DNA of 64,000 nt from Saccharopolyspora gloriosae (GTDB lineage: Bacteria; Actinomycetota; Actinomycetes; Mycobacteriales; Pseudonocardiaceae), in the NCBI RefSeq assembly GCF_022828475.1, contig NZ_CP059557.1, positions 2,046,001 through 2,110,000 of the forward strand, given 5' to 3'. The notes under the pieces were generated by a model. It did not search any database and was not told the DNA's origin. It saw nothing but the letters and a program-made list of their open reading frames with translations. Shown here one piece after another: positions 17,611 to 26,382 of the stretch. The translations under genes and the position numbers were made by a program. Numbering within the stretch: position 1 is the stretch's first letter; each line of letters opens with the position of its first letter.

Positions 17611-18867
17611 CTATGTGTCGCATGTGACGTTCGGCGAAGGTGCTTGGCTTTCCTTGGGTGCCCCGTCGGTCCAGCGGACGCGCAGGATCCGGGGGCCTCG
17701 TATGAGCAGGCCCTGGCGCCAGGGGAGGGACGCCGGGTCCGAGTCCAGGGCCAGGTCTGGGCAGCGTTCGAGGAGTGCGGTGATCGCGGTCGCCGCCTGG
17801 ATCCGGGCGAGGGGGGCGCCCAGGCAGTAGTGGATGCCATGGCCGAAGGAGAGGTGGCCGCCCGTGGCCCGGCGGATGTCGAAGCGGTTCGGGTCCGGGA
17901 AGCGGGCGGCGTCTCGTCCGGCGTCGGCGAGAGCGATCAGCACCAGCTCACCACCCCCCGGGACGGTCACTCCGCCGATCTTCACCGACCCGGTGGTGAA
18001 TCGGTACGTCGTCGTCTCGACCGGGGTCTCGTAGCGAAGCATCTCCTCCACCGCGTTGTCGATGAGGCCGAAGTCGGCCCGCAGAGCCGCGAGTTGGTCC
18101 GGACGGCGGAGCAGGGCGAGGACACCCGATGCGATGAGGTTGACGGTGGTCTCGAAGCCAGTGACCAGCAACAGCCAGGCCATGCCGATGAGTTCGTCGG
18201 AGGACAGGCGGTCGCCGTCCTCGTCGGTGGTGCGGCAGATGAGGGCACTGATCAGGTCGTCGCCGGGGCGGCCGCGCTTCTCGTCGATCATGCCGACCAG
18301 ATAGGCGGTCATCGCGCCGGTCGCGGCGAGGCGGATGTCGCGGTCCGGGCTGCTTAGGGCCTGTTCGGCCCAGGTGCGGAAGGAGCCGCGGTCCAGGGAG
18401 GGGACACCGAGGAGTTCGCAGATGATGCCGATCGCGAGCGGGAAGGCGAGGGCCTCGACGAGATCGGCGCGTCCGTCGGGCGACGAGAGCATGGTGTCGA
18501 GGAGTTCGTCAGTCAGGGCTTCCACGCGCGGCAGGAGAGTCTCCACGCGGCGCGGGGTGAACTCACTGGAGACCAGTCCGCGCAGCCGGGTGTGGTCCGG
18601 CGGGTCCGAGCTGAGCAGGTTGTGGCCGGAGGACAGCCGGGTCAACGGCAAATCGGTAGATGCGTGTTTCCAGTCTTTGGACAGCGTGGGGTTGATGAGG
18701 GTGTCTTTGCAGGCCTCGTACCCGACGACGAGCCAGACATCCGCGCCCTCGGGGACCCGTACACGGTGCACGGGTCCGCGGGCACGGAGTTCCGCGTAGA
18801 CGGGGTGGGGATTCCTGAAGAATTCCTCGCCGAACGCCCCGAAGTCTGCCGCGATGTCCATTCTCAT
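17611..18867 (-). CDS. Cytochrome P450
   Basis: A complete bacterial P450 of 418 residues. The I-helix is LLVTGFETTVN (residues 233-243), with TGFETT where AGHETT is usual; the oxygen-activating Thr is kept and His is replaced by Phe. ExxR is EMLR at 275-278 and the haem loop FGHGIHYCLGAPLAR starts at 341, with Cys348 as thiolate ligand. It is the last gene of the minus operon, 131 bases after the CMD-family gene. As a tailoring enzyme it would hydroxylate or couple the product of this cluster. Electron partners are not encoded nearby. Confidence 0.95.
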   Translation of the reverse strand: MRMDIAADFGAFGEEFFRNPHPVYAELRARGPVHRVRVPEGADVWLVVGYEACKDTLINPTLSKDWKHASTDLPLTRLSSGHNLLSSDPPDHTRLRGLVSSEFTPRRVETLLPRVEALTDELLDTMLSSPDGRADLVEALAFPLAIGIICELLGVPSLDRGSFRTWAEQALSSPDRDIRLAATGAMTAYLVGMIDEKRGRPGDDLISALICRTTDEDGDRLSSDELIGMAWLLLVTGFETTVNLIASGVLALLRRPDQLAALRADFGLIDNAVEEMLRYETPVETTTYRFTTGSVKIGGVTVPGGGELVLIALADAGRDAARFPDPNRFDIRRATGGHLSFGHGIHYCLGAPLARIQAATAITALLERCPDLALDSDPASLPWRQGLLIRGPRILRVRWTDGAPKESQAPSPNVTCDT

Positions 18868-18998
18868 GGTGAGCTGCTTCCCTTGATCGGTGCTGGATTC
18901 ACGAAGCGGTCAGCCATACGATGTTCACGAACAGGCAACAGGCGTTCCACGTCTGTATAAACGTGTTTCCACGCGCATGCCGCTACCGCCGTACCGCT

Positions 18999-19814
18999 TT
19001 ACGGCTCTTCGGAGAGGTTTCGCTTCTCGAACACTTCCCGGGCTGTACTGATGGCGTTGAGGACGTGCGGGAAGCCGACGTACGCGGTCACCTGTGTCAG
19101 GGTCTCCACGACCTGGGCCGGGATCAGGCCGACGTTGAGGGCGGCTCCGATGTGCACGGCCAGCTGCGGCGCCGTGTCACCGAAGGCCGTCAGGGCGGCG
19201 ACGGTGACGAGCTGCTTGCGCTGCGGCGAGAGCCACGGCCGGTGGTAAATGTCGCCAAAGGAGAACTCGACGATGTACCGGGCCAGGTCGGGAGAGATGT
19301 CCTTCAGAGAGGCCACGACGTCCAGACCGTGCCGGCCGTCGATCCTGACCAGGTTCTCGGCGCCGCGCTCGTAGCGGTCGCGGTCGTCGTCCATGGCCAC
19401 CGGGTCGACGGTGACACCGTGGTCGGCGAAGACGGCCCGGGCGACGCCGATCGCGTTGAGCGCGCGCGGGAAGCCCGTGAAGGGGACCAGATGGACGAGG
19501 GCTTCCACGATCTCCACGGGGGTGACGCCGACCCGGAGGGCCGCGTCGATGTGGAAATTCAGCTGGGGGGCGGCGTCCCCCAGTGCGGCGAGCGCGCCGA
19601 CCGTGGCCAGCTCGCGCTCCTGCAGGTCGAGTCCGGGGCGATCGAAGATGTCAGCGTAGGCCCACTCGACGACGAAGCGGCCGAGGTCCGGGGCGATGTC
19701 GGCCAGCGCGTCGACGATGGCGGCGCCGCGCGCGCCGGACATCTCACCGAGCATGGCGAGGCCACGCTCGAATCGGTTGTCGGTTTGCGCGGACGGGGAA
19801 TTAGACTCATTCAT
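18999..19814 (-). CDS. Double carboxymuconolactone decarboxylase-family protein
   Basis: The 271 residues contain two CMD (AhpD-like) domains. The first is near residues 50-125 (ERELATVGALAALGDAAPQL, HIDAALRVGVTPVEIVEAL) and the second near 185-255 (RKQLVTVAALTAFGDTAPQL, HIGAALNVGLIPAQVVETL). Neither carries the CxxC of AhpD peroxidase domains, so a decarboxylase, isomerase or lactonase-like role is more likely than redox. It lies 50 bases downstream of the frameshifted methyltransferase in the long minus operon. Confidence 0.88.
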   Translation of the reverse strand: MNESNSPSAQTDNRFERGLAMLGEMSGARGAAIVDALADIAPDLGRFVVEWAYADIFDRPGLDLQERELATVGALAALGDAAPQLNFHIDAALRVGVTPVEIVEALVHLVPFTGFPRALNAIGVARAVFADHGVTVDPVAMDDDRDRYERGAENLVRIDGRHGLDVVASLKDISPDLARYIVEFSFGDIYHRPWLSPQRKQLVTVAALTAFGDTAPQLAVHIGAALNVGLIPAQVVETLTQVTAYVGFPHVLNAISTAREVFEKRNLSEEP

Positions 19815-19863
19815 ACTGCACCAGGTTAGTAATTGGAGTGCACACCAAGCAATTTATGATAAT

Positions 19864-20702
19864 TCAGACAGTCCCGACCGCGACGACATTTCCCTCGCTG
19901 ATGTAACCGTCCGGGTGGCGCAACGGGTGCGCCGCGTCCTCCGGATTGAGGAACGGCGCCCAGTCGCCCGGAATCCCTAGATTCCGCGCCTGCCGCGCGA
20001 AACGTGCGCACGCGTTGCCGTAGAACCGCAGGGCCGTAGGGGAAAGCGGGGCGTAATGCTCCATAAGGATCGTGCGCTGCCACACCGAACGGAGACCGGC
20101 CTCGCGGAGTTGGCGATACAGGTCGCGGCCGCGCAGCAGCTGTCGCGCGTACCCGGGGGACACTGCGGACGCGCGGAAGAAGTCGGTGATGAGGAACGCG
20201 TCCGCGGGGCGTACGGTGCTTAGCGTGCCGTCGACGTCCTTGACCGCGACCAGCCCCCGGGCCGGGTGACCCGGCGGAACTCCGAGAGAGCGCGGGCCAG
20301 TTCGGCGTCGTCGAGGTACTGGGTGGTGTTCGCGCACCATACGGCGTCGAACGAGGCGTCCGGGTAGGGCAGTCGGAGCACACTGCCCTGCCGTATCTCC
20401 GTCCGCAGCCGGGCCTGATGGTTCCGCATCCGCTCGGAGGCCCGCTCGGCGTTCTCCCAGGCCAGATCGAGGGCGGAGATCCGGCCCCGTTCGCCGACGA
20501 GTTCCGCGAGCCAGGGCAGAAAGGTGCCGCTCCCGCAGCCCGCGTCCAGGACGTGCCAGCCGGCGCGGATTCCGACACCTTCCACGGCCTCCCGGTAGGC
20601 GTCGGCGCAGGCTTCGAAGTGAGGATCGACGATCTCCTCGTGGGTGAAGGCCAAGCCGGTGGAGGTTGTGTAGCCGAGTGCCGCGTGATCCTTTGTCAGC
20701 AT
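19864..20702 (-). pseudogene. SAM-dependent methyltransferase, one-base frameshift
   Basis: The start ATG at 20702 overlaps the hydrolase stop (ATGCTGA). The first frame holds motif I (HVLDAGCGSGTFLPWLAELV), ISALDLAWENAERASERM and the motif III region ending FRRVTRPGG. There the frame changes: the natural continuation LVAVKDVDGTLSTVRPADAF, down to the stop at 19864, is read one base off near 20265. A single missing base in a G/C run explains it. With it restored the protein would be about 279 residues. Either the gene is newly inactive or this is a sequencing error; the intact neighbours on both sides favour the latter. Confidence 0.8.
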
Positions 20703-21499
20703 GCTTTCGCTCCACCCGGGCAGGAGGCCTGCGCCACGGCGAGGAGGCCGGTGAGGATCTCCACGGTTTTTCCGGGTGCCTCCAGTGGGGCAAGGTGGCC
20801 GACCCTGGGGAGGGTGACGAGTCGGCCCCTGGACAGGGCGGCGGCTGTCTCGCGGGACTCGTCGACGGTGACGAGCTCGTCCTCCTCGCCATGGACGACC
20901 ACGGCGGGCACGTCCGTCGTGCTCAGGGCGGCAAGGGAAGCCTCGCGGGCGGCGATGGCCCGCTGGGCCCACGCGACGGAGTGCGGCCCGGCCGTCTGGG
21001 CCAGGGCCGTCACCTGGGCTAGCAGCCGGGGCTGCTGGGCCCGGGTGGTGGCGCCGAGCAGGGACGAGGTGGTGTCCATGACGATCCTGGCGCGCAGGGA
21101 GTCATCGCTGATCAGGTCGGCGAAGCGGAGGCGCGCCGCGGTCCCCTCCGGCGTGTCGGCCGTGCACCGGGACGCGAACAGAGCCAGTGCGCGGACGCGG
21201 TGCGGATGACGGCGCAGGAACGACATCGCCGTATAGCCGCCCATCGAGCAGCCGACGACGACCGCCGAGTCGAGACCGCGGCGGTCGAGTTCGAGGGCCA
21301 GGCCGTCGGCGACCAGGTCGAGGGAGGGGGCGGCATCCGCCGGGAGCGGGGTACCGCCGAAGCCGCGCTGGTCGATGGAAAGGACGCGGTGGCCGCGGGC
21401 TCGCAGTGCCCGGGCGGACTCGTCCCACATGGACGAGTCGAGAGGCAGGGCGTGGAGCAGGATGACGGGGAGGCCCGCGCCGGTCTTCGAGTCGCTCAT
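20696..21499 (-). CDS. Alpha/beta hydrolase
   Basis: A 267-residue alpha/beta hydrolase. The oxyanion region is VILLHALPLDSSMW, the nucleophile elbow GCSMGG (Ser85), the acid lies in VVHGEEDELV and the His in RVGHLAPLEAP. The start is the ATG at 21499, overlapping the upstream stop by four bases (ATGA); the much longer open frame upstream is not coding. It may hydrolyse an ester, lactone or thioester intermediate. Located between the LysR-domain protein and the frameshifted methyltransferase. Confidence 0.9.
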   Translation of the reverse strand: MSDSKTGAGLPVILLHALPLDSSMWDESARALRARGHRVLSIDQRGFGGTPLPADAAPSLDLVADGLALELDRRGLDSAVVVGCSMGGYTAMSFLRRHPHRVRALALFASRCTADTPEGTAARLRFADLISDDSLRARIVMDTTSSLLGATTRAQQPRLLAQVTALAQTAGPHSVAWAQRAIAAREASLAALSTTDVPAVVVHGEEDELVTVDESRETAAALSRGRLVTLPRVGHLAPLEAPGKTVEILTGLLAVAQASCPGGAKAC

Positions 21500-22149
21500 C
21501 GTCGGGCCGCCCGTTCCGCGTCGCCGACGAACCGCCGGGCCCGCTCGGGTAGTCGGGTGCCGCGCAGCCAGGCGAGGGCTACCGGCGAGGGGGGCAGGTC
21601 GTGCACCGGGACCACCTTGATGTCGGGCGGCAGGACCGCGTCGAGGGACTGGAAGGACACATGCATCGCGAGAGTGCTCCGGAGCAGTTCCACTAGGGCG
21701 GGCACGGTGGTCATGGTGTGCGTACGGCGGATGGCACGGCCAGCCCGGGTGTGCGGCGGTACGACGAGATCCCAGACATTCGGTGGAAAGTCGCCGGGGC
21801 ACCGGAAGCCTTCGTAGTCGGCGACCTGTTCGAGGGAGACCGACTCCTGGGCCGCCAGGGGGTGATGGGTGCCGACGAGCACGGCACGGCCGTCCCAGGC
21901 GACGCGTTGGCTGAGCGCGATGTCCGGATCGAGCGGGTCGTACTTGACGAGCATGAGGTCCGTAGCCCCGGCACGCAGCAGCGTGAACGGCTCAGAGACC
22001 TCGTAGGGGACGTACTCGATCGACGACTCCGGCTGGCCGGCGGCGGCCACGATGCGAGCGGCGAGGTGGGTGGAGCCGTGTACGCCGAGTCGGAGGTTCC
22101 GGGGCGGGACGGAGGCTGTACCGGCGGCCGCGGGTGTGCGGGTGGTCAT
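21496..22149 (-). CDS. LysR substrate-binding domain protein without HTH
   Basis: The 217 residues align with the effector-binding domain of LysR regulators: LRLGVHGSTHLAARIVAA at the start, then LLRAGATDLMLVKYDPLDPD, GRAVLVGTHHPLAAQESVSLEQVADYEGF and LPPSPVALAW near the end. The DNA-binding winged helix is absent, and only about 18 residues precede the domain, so this is not a frameshifted LysR. It is embedded in a coupled biosynthetic operon, which suggests a small-molecule-binding or even catalytic role. It lacks a signal peptide. Confidence 0.8.
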   Translation of the reverse strand: MTTRTPAAAGTASVPPRNLRLGVHGSTHLAARIVAAAGQPESSIEYVPYEVSEPFTLLRAGATDLMLVKYDPLDPDIALSQRVAWDGRAVLVGTHHPLAAQESVSLEQVADYEGFRCPGDFPPNVWDLVVPPHTRAGRAIRRTHTMTTVPALVELLRSTLAMHVSFQSLDAVLPPDIKVVPVHDLPPSPVALAWLRGTRLPERARRFVGDAERAARR

Positions 22150-22152
22150 AGG

Positions 22153-22977
22153 TCAGACCTCCGTGGTTAGTCCCGCGTAGGCCTGGAGTTCGTCCGGGCG
22201 GTGGACGTCGGTGTCTACGCGGAGCATGGCGAACTCGCGGGCCAGGCCGCTCAGTCGGGGCACGAATCGCAGGGTCAGGCGGTCGCCGGGGTGGATCAGC
22301 CCGCCCAGGACGGCCTCGGCGAGCAAATGGTTGATGTGCACGAGGGCGTGCGCGACGGTCACCCTGGCGGTGGCGATGTACAGGTCGCGGTGGACGGCGG
22401 GGCGGGACCAGCCGACACCGGACGCGGTCGCCGTACGCGGGACGGTCACCGTGGCCGCGGGTATCGCGGTCAGCTCGTGTCCGGCCTCGAAGGTCTTGAG
22501 GAGGCGACGCAGTGTGGCCGTCGCCGCGCCCGGCGCTGGACCGCACCAGGCCACCGAGCCATCGCCCGCGACGTGGTCGAAGGTGAACCGCTCACGCAGG
22601 CTGGCCGGGCTGCCGGCCAGGAACAGGGTGCGGGTGAAGGAGCTGCGCCAGGCGTCACGCGCCTCCGGCGCCAGGGGGAGCGCGAAGGCGCAGGTCTCGC
22701 GCACCCAGCGGGGCAGATCGAGCTGGCCTACGACGACCACGGCCAGCACCTCGGTGTCGTCGTCCGCGTTGTGGAAGCCGGCTCGGAGCGCCCTCAGAGC
22801 CTGGGCGCTGGACAGATCGAACCGGTCAGCCAGTTCGGGGCGGGCGGCGCGGACGCGGTCCAGAGCGGAGCGCAGGAGAGCGGCGTGGGGCGGGGCGAGC
22901 ACGGTCGCGGGAGCGAGCGTGTCCGAGGGGGCGGAAACCGTGTGGGCGAGGTCCGTCGGTTCGGGGGAACTGGTCAC
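22153..22977 (-). CDS. Conserved-looking protein of unknown function
   Basis: A 274-residue protein starting at GTG 22977, four-base overlap (GTGA) with the stop of the ArgRS-like gene. Features: an Ala/Leu-rich N-terminal half (LRAGFHNADDDTEVLAVVVVG), a middle segment RERFTFDHVAGDGSVAWCGP, and a C-terminal part TVAHALVHINHLLAEAVLGGLI followed by GDRLTLRFVPRLSGLAREFAML. It has no membrane segment or known catalytic motif. It vaguely recalls DUF6182, but I am not sure. The tight coupling with the ArgRS-like gene suggests a shared complex or step. Confidence 0.6.
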   Translation of the reverse strand: MTSSPEPTDLAHTVSAPSDTLAPATVLAPPHAALLRSALDRVRAARPELADRFDLSSAQALRALRAGFHNADDDTEVLAVVVVGQLDLPRWVRETCAFALPLAPEARDAWRSSFTRTLFLAGSPASLRERFTFDHVAGDGSVAWCGPAPGAATATLRRLLKTFEAGHELTAIPAATVTVPRTATASGVGWSRPAVHRDLYIATARVTVAHALVHINHLLAEAVLGGLIHPGDRLTLRFVPRLSGLAREFAMLRVDTDVHRPDELQAYAGLTTEV

Positions 22978-24104
22978 AGGTACACCGCCGACAAAAGTTC
23001 GGGATCGGGAGCGGGCCGTCCACGGCCCAGGAGGGAACAGGTGAGCTGGTAGGGGGCGACATAGGCGTGGCCCCGCCGGTGCCGGTCGAGAGTGTCGAAC
23101 AGATCTCCGGTGCCGACCGCGACGGCGGCCCGGGAACGCTTGAGGAGTCGGGCGGCCATAGTCAGGGAGTTCCGCAGCAGGTCGTGCCGGAACGACTCGC
23201 GCTGACCGGGGCCGAGGGTCGCCACGAAGTACAGGCGCATGCCGAGCCGCAGCGCCTCGGTGTCGTCGCCGCACGTCTCGGCAGCCTCGCCGAGTAGCGC
23301 GCCGGCCGTGTGCCCGCGCCAGCCGCCGTACCGGGCCGAGGCGATCCGTCCGTCGATGGGTACCCTCCCCACGGGCACCCGGCGCACTGTGGGCCCGAGG
23401 CGGGTCAGGACGAGGTTAAGTAACTGGTAGTCGGTGTCCAGCTCACGGTCGTAGAGCAGGACGACCTCGTCGTACCAGGGCACGAGCGGAAGCAACTCGC
23501 GCAGGGCGCAGGCGAGGTAGTTGGGCCGGCCGTCCGAGGTGATGATGCGGCGCAGGGGCATGCCGTCCCGGGTGAGGTCGAGGTAGACCGGACCGCCGCA
23601 GTCGCGCTGGTCGAGGACGAGGCCCGTGGCGGAGAGCTGTTCGACCATCTCCTCCAGGGCGAGGCCCGGCGGCTGGTGTTCCTTGAGGCCGGGGTCGTGC
23701 ATGCCGAGCTGCTCGTAGTGCCCGGCCCACAGCTCCAGCAGGCGTCGACTCGCGGGGTGGGTCCAGCCGCTGTGCTCGATGGCGTCCCGGTACGGTCGCA
23801 GCGCCCGCGCGCCCTGCGGTTGCTCCTCGGCTCGGTAGCGAACGTAGAGTTCGCCGATCTCCTCCTCGGAGAGCTGTGCGTAGTCGGTCTCGCCACGGGT
23901 GCGGTCGAGGTACTCCCAGAAGCCGACCGTCTGCTCGGTGACGTGGTAAGTGGTGTGGCTGTATCGGTACGTCACCTCGGCGAGCGGCACCGTGGCCCGG
24001 AACATGACGTCGGTCCACAGTAGACCCTTGAGGTGACTGGGGGTCAGGGGTTTTGTGGGGGTCACCGTGACCGGGGCGAGCAGGACGTTCTTGCGGGGCG
24101 GCAT
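22974..24104 (-). CDS. Stand-alone arginyl-tRNA-synthetase-like class I enzyme
   Basis: About 376 residues matching only the catalytic core of ArgRS. PTKPLTPSHLKG (residues 16-27) replaces the HIGH region PTKPLHVGHLRG. GPVYLDLTRDG and IITSDGRPNYLACAL (181-200) match the ArgRS stretch GAVV...VKSDGTPTYLxxDxAY. YDEVVLLYDRELDTDYQLLN matches the following Rossmann strand, and DGRIASARYGG (251-261) matches DGKKMSTRKGN (KMSKS loop). The N-terminal Add1 and C-terminal anticodon domains are missing, so it cannot be a housekeeping synthetase. Two ATGs compete (24110 and 24104); the second has AGAAGG six bases upstream. By analogy with MshC it may adenylate an amino acid for coupling. Confidence 0.78.
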   Translation of the reverse strand: MPPRKNVLLAPVTVTPTKPLTPSHLKGLLWTDVMFRATVPLAEVTYRYSHTTYHVTEQTVGFWEYLDRTRGETDYAQLSEEEIGELYVRYRAEEQPQGARALRPYRDAIEHSGWTHPASRRLLELWAGHYEQLGMHDPGLKEHQPPGLALEEMVEQLSATGLVLDQRDCGGPVYLDLTRDGMPLRRIITSDGRPNYLACALRELLPLVPWYDEVVLLYDRELDTDYQLLNLVLTRLGPTVRRVPVGRVPIDGRIASARYGGWRGHTAGALLGEAAETCGDDTEALRLGMRLYFVATLGPGQRESFRHDLLRNSLTMAARLLKRSRAAVAVGTGDLFDTLDRHRRGHAYVAPYQLTCSLLGRGRPAPDPELLSAVYL

Positions 24105-24106
24105 CT

Positions 24107-25525
24107 TCATCCTTCTTTCCGCACGGTGGCTGTGATGGTCTCCAGGAGTTCGGTCCGGGTGGGAGGCGTGGTTTCGGGAGGCGGGGCGGGGTCCGCGGGC
24201 ACTTGTCGTACCCGGCTCGGGAAGTGCTCGTCGGCGAAGATCCGCGCGGGGGTGGTCAGGCTCGCCTGGGCGCGGGTGACTCCCTGCCATACGACCGGAT
24301 CGGTGGCTGCCGCCTCGCTCGCCGCCGCCCAGAGATCCGGGGGGACCGGCGGCATTGGGGGGCGCCGGGACGCCGGGGGCACACCCGTCGCCGCCCGCCA
24401 CTGCTCGACCCGCGTCCACGAGTCGTGGATGCCCTGTTCGTACCAGGGGCGCAGGAGTTCGTCGGTGAGGTCCGCGGCGGCACGGCCCAGCTCGGCCGCC
24501 GCGGACGGGTGCCGGCCGATCAGACCCGCGAGTCGGAAGGCATGGGTGAGGGCGAGGGAGAGCCCGCGGCCGAACATCGGGTCCGTGACGCAGGCGGCGT
24601 CTCCGACCCGGAGGAGGCCCATTAGGGGCGAGGTACCCCGCAGGAGGTTCGGCGGCATGCCGATCACTCGCACCGGCCCCATCGGCTCCACGGCGTTCTC
24701 GTCGACCCACGGGAGGAGGTACGGCGAGATCCGGCAGACGGCGGTGAAGGCGCCGGGGTCGCGCAGTGCCGTCGTGGCATGGTCGTCCGGCAGGGTGCCG
24801 AGGGTGATGGCGAACACGTCGTTGTCCGCCGGGTGCGCCACGGCCGAGTAGTGGCCCCAGATGCCGCCGGCCGCGTTGCCCCGGTTGAGCGGGCCCGGCG
24901 GCGAACCGCCGGGTTCGCGCAGCCGGTAGAAGCGGCCGAAGGCGCGCAGGTGACTGGCGCCGGTGAGGTCTTCCCCGGCAGGGATGCCGGCTGCGGCGAG
25001 CCAGGTCCGGGACGCACAGCGGCGGCCGGAGGCGTCTACGACCAGGTCGGCGGCGAGGGTTTTGCCGGAGTTCGTGACGACTCCGGTCGCCCGATCGTCG
25101 TTGAGCAGGAGTCCGGTGACCACGGTGTCGTGGCTGATGGTCACCGTGGGCAGGGCGCTCGCGCAGCGGTGGAGGACGAGGTCCAGCACCGAGCGACGGC
25201 AGGACAGGGTGATCAGGTCCGGGTCGTCGACTTCTCCGGGTGCCGCCGTTCTGAGGTCCAGCAGCCGCGCCCCGTCCTCCAACAGCGCGGTCAGCACCCC
25301 CGGCGCGTGCCGCCGCAGCGTCTTTACCCCGAGCGCGGTGAGGATATGGTCGTGTGCCGCTTGTGGCACTGCCGGTCGCCGCCACAACTCCGCGCTCTTG
25401 CGGACGGGCCCGTCCGGGGGCATCTCTCCCCGTTCCAGAACCCGGACCCGGTGACCGCGTCCGCCGAGCGCCAGAGCCAGGGCGAGACCGGCGGTGCCGC
25501 CGCCTACGATCACGATGGCCCCCAT
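24107..25525 (-). CDS. FAD-dependent oxidoreductase (aromatic hydroxylase/halogenase-like)
   Basis: The 472 residues begin with a classical FAD-binding motif (GAIVIVGGGTAGLALALALGGRG). A DxxxR-type segment (LITLSCRRSVLDLVLHRCA) and ADLVVDASGRR follow. GLLRVGDAACVTDPMFGRGLSLALTHAF near residue 325 is the GD motif of group A flavoprotein monooxygenases. I place the start at ATG 25525, two bases after the methyltransferase stop; a much longer open frame upstream is not coding. It likely oxidises the island's product or an intermediate. No WxWxIP halogenase motif is visible. Confidence 0.92.
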   Translation of the reverse strand: MGAIVIVGGGTAGLALALALGGRGHRVRVLERGEMPPDGPVRKSAELWRRPAVPQAAHDHILTALGVKTLRRHAPGVLTALLEDGARLLDLRTAAPGEVDDPDLITLSCRRSVLDLVLHRCASALPTVTISHDTVVTGLLLNDDRATGVVTNSGKTLAADLVVDASGRRCASRTWLAAAGIPAGEDLTGASHLRAFGRFYRLREPGGSPPGPLNRGNAAGGIWGHYSAVAHPADNDVFAITLGTLPDDHATTALRDPGAFTAVCRISPYLLPWVDENAVEPMGPVRVIGMPPNLLRGTSPLMGLLRVGDAACVTDPMFGRGLSLALTHAFRLAGLIGRHPSAAAELGRAAADLTDELLRPWYEQGIHDSWTRVEQWRAATGVPPASRRPPMPPVPPDLWAAASEAAATDPVVWQGVTRAQASLTTPARIFADEHFPSRVRQVPADPAPPPETTPPTRTELLETITATVRKEG

Positions 25526-25527
25526 GG

Positions 25528-26382
25528 TCAGCGTCGCCGACCATGCACGAAGAACACCCGGCGTACTTCGGTGACTTCGCGCGGCGGCACCGGGTCCGGC
25601 CACCGTCCGTAGTCGGCGTCGGGCTCGCCCGGCTGGATGGCGCGAACGTCGAAGCCGTACTGCGCGAACAGTGTCTCCGGCTCGTCGGTGCCGAACACCC
25701 AAGGACACCCCCAACCGGCAAACACGTCGAGCAGGGCTTGTATATGAGGGAGCGTCAGCGCGGACCGGTTGACGATGTCGGCCGCGATTCGGCTGCCGGG
25801 TGCGGAGATCGCCGCGACCCGCTCCAGCATGCGGCGGGAGTCGGCCTCGGGGATGTAGTAGAGCAGGCCCTCCAGCAGCCAAGTCGAGGGCACGGTGGAG
25901 TCGTAACCGGCCGCGCCGAGCCGGTCCTCCCAGCCGTCGTCGTTGAGGTCGACGGCGACCGTGCGGTGGTCGATTCGGGGTGGGACCCCGCGTAGCCGCT
26001 CGGCCTTGAAGTCGAGCACCGACGGGCGGTCGACCTCGAAGTAGCGGATGCGGTCGGGCCAGGACAGCCGGTAGGCGCGCGAGTCCATCCCGGCCGGGGC
26101 CAGCACGATCTGAGTGGTCTCCGGTGCGCGGGCGGCGTCTTGCAGCAGATCGTCGAAGAACCGGGTGCGGATGGCGTTGTAGTCCGGGGTGCTGGGCAGG
26201 GAGCGCGGCCGGTCCGAAGGGTAGGTCGCGGCCCGGATCTCGGCCAGCAGGTCCGGCCCCTCGTCTCCAGCCAGTCCGGCGGCGTATGGGTCTTCGTAGA
26301 GCCGGCCCGGGCGGCGGGTCTCCGCCGCGCGGAGGGCTGCGGTGAGTAGGGCGGTCCGTTCGACGGGGTCGAGCAAAGGCAT
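25528..26382 (-). CDS. Class I SAM methyltransferase, leucine carboxyl methyltransferase type (TIGR00027-like)
   Basis: A 284-residue methyltransferase of the LCMT/TIGR00027 kind. It shows TPDYNAIRTRFFDDLLQDAA, motif I TQIVLAPAGMDSRAYRL, IRYFEVDRPSVLDFKAERL and STWLLEGLLYYIPEADSRRML. Such enzymes methylate carboxyl or hydroxyl groups. It is the first gene of the long minus operon; start ATG 26382 follows AGGA. No copy of the island's palindromic operator was found upstream, so it may use a different control. Confidence 0.92.
   Translation of the reverse strand: MPLLDPVERTALLTAALRAAETRRPGRLYEDPYAAGLAGDEGPDLLAEIRAATYPSDRPRSLPSTPDYNAIRTRFFDDLLQDAARAPETTQIVLAPAGMDSRAYRLSWPDRIRYFEVDRPSVLDFKAERLRGVPPRIDHRTVAVDLNDDGWEDRLGAAGYDSTVPSTWLLEGLLYYIPEADSRRMLERVAAISAPGSRIAADIVNRSALTLPHIQALLDVFAGWGCPWVFGTDEPETLFAQYGFDVRAIQPGEPDADYGRWPDPVPPREVTEVRRVFFVHGRRR

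Noticed and set aside
17545-18357. Plus-strand 270-aa ORF opposite the P450
   Set aside because: Antisense shadow of a complete P450 with all motifs on the minus strand.
22974-25721. A 915-codon open frame ending with the ArgRS-like protein
   Set aside because: The upstream 540 codons lie antisense or out of frame to the FAD oxidoreductase and are Arg/Pro/Gly-rich shadow text; the real start is at 24104 or 24110.
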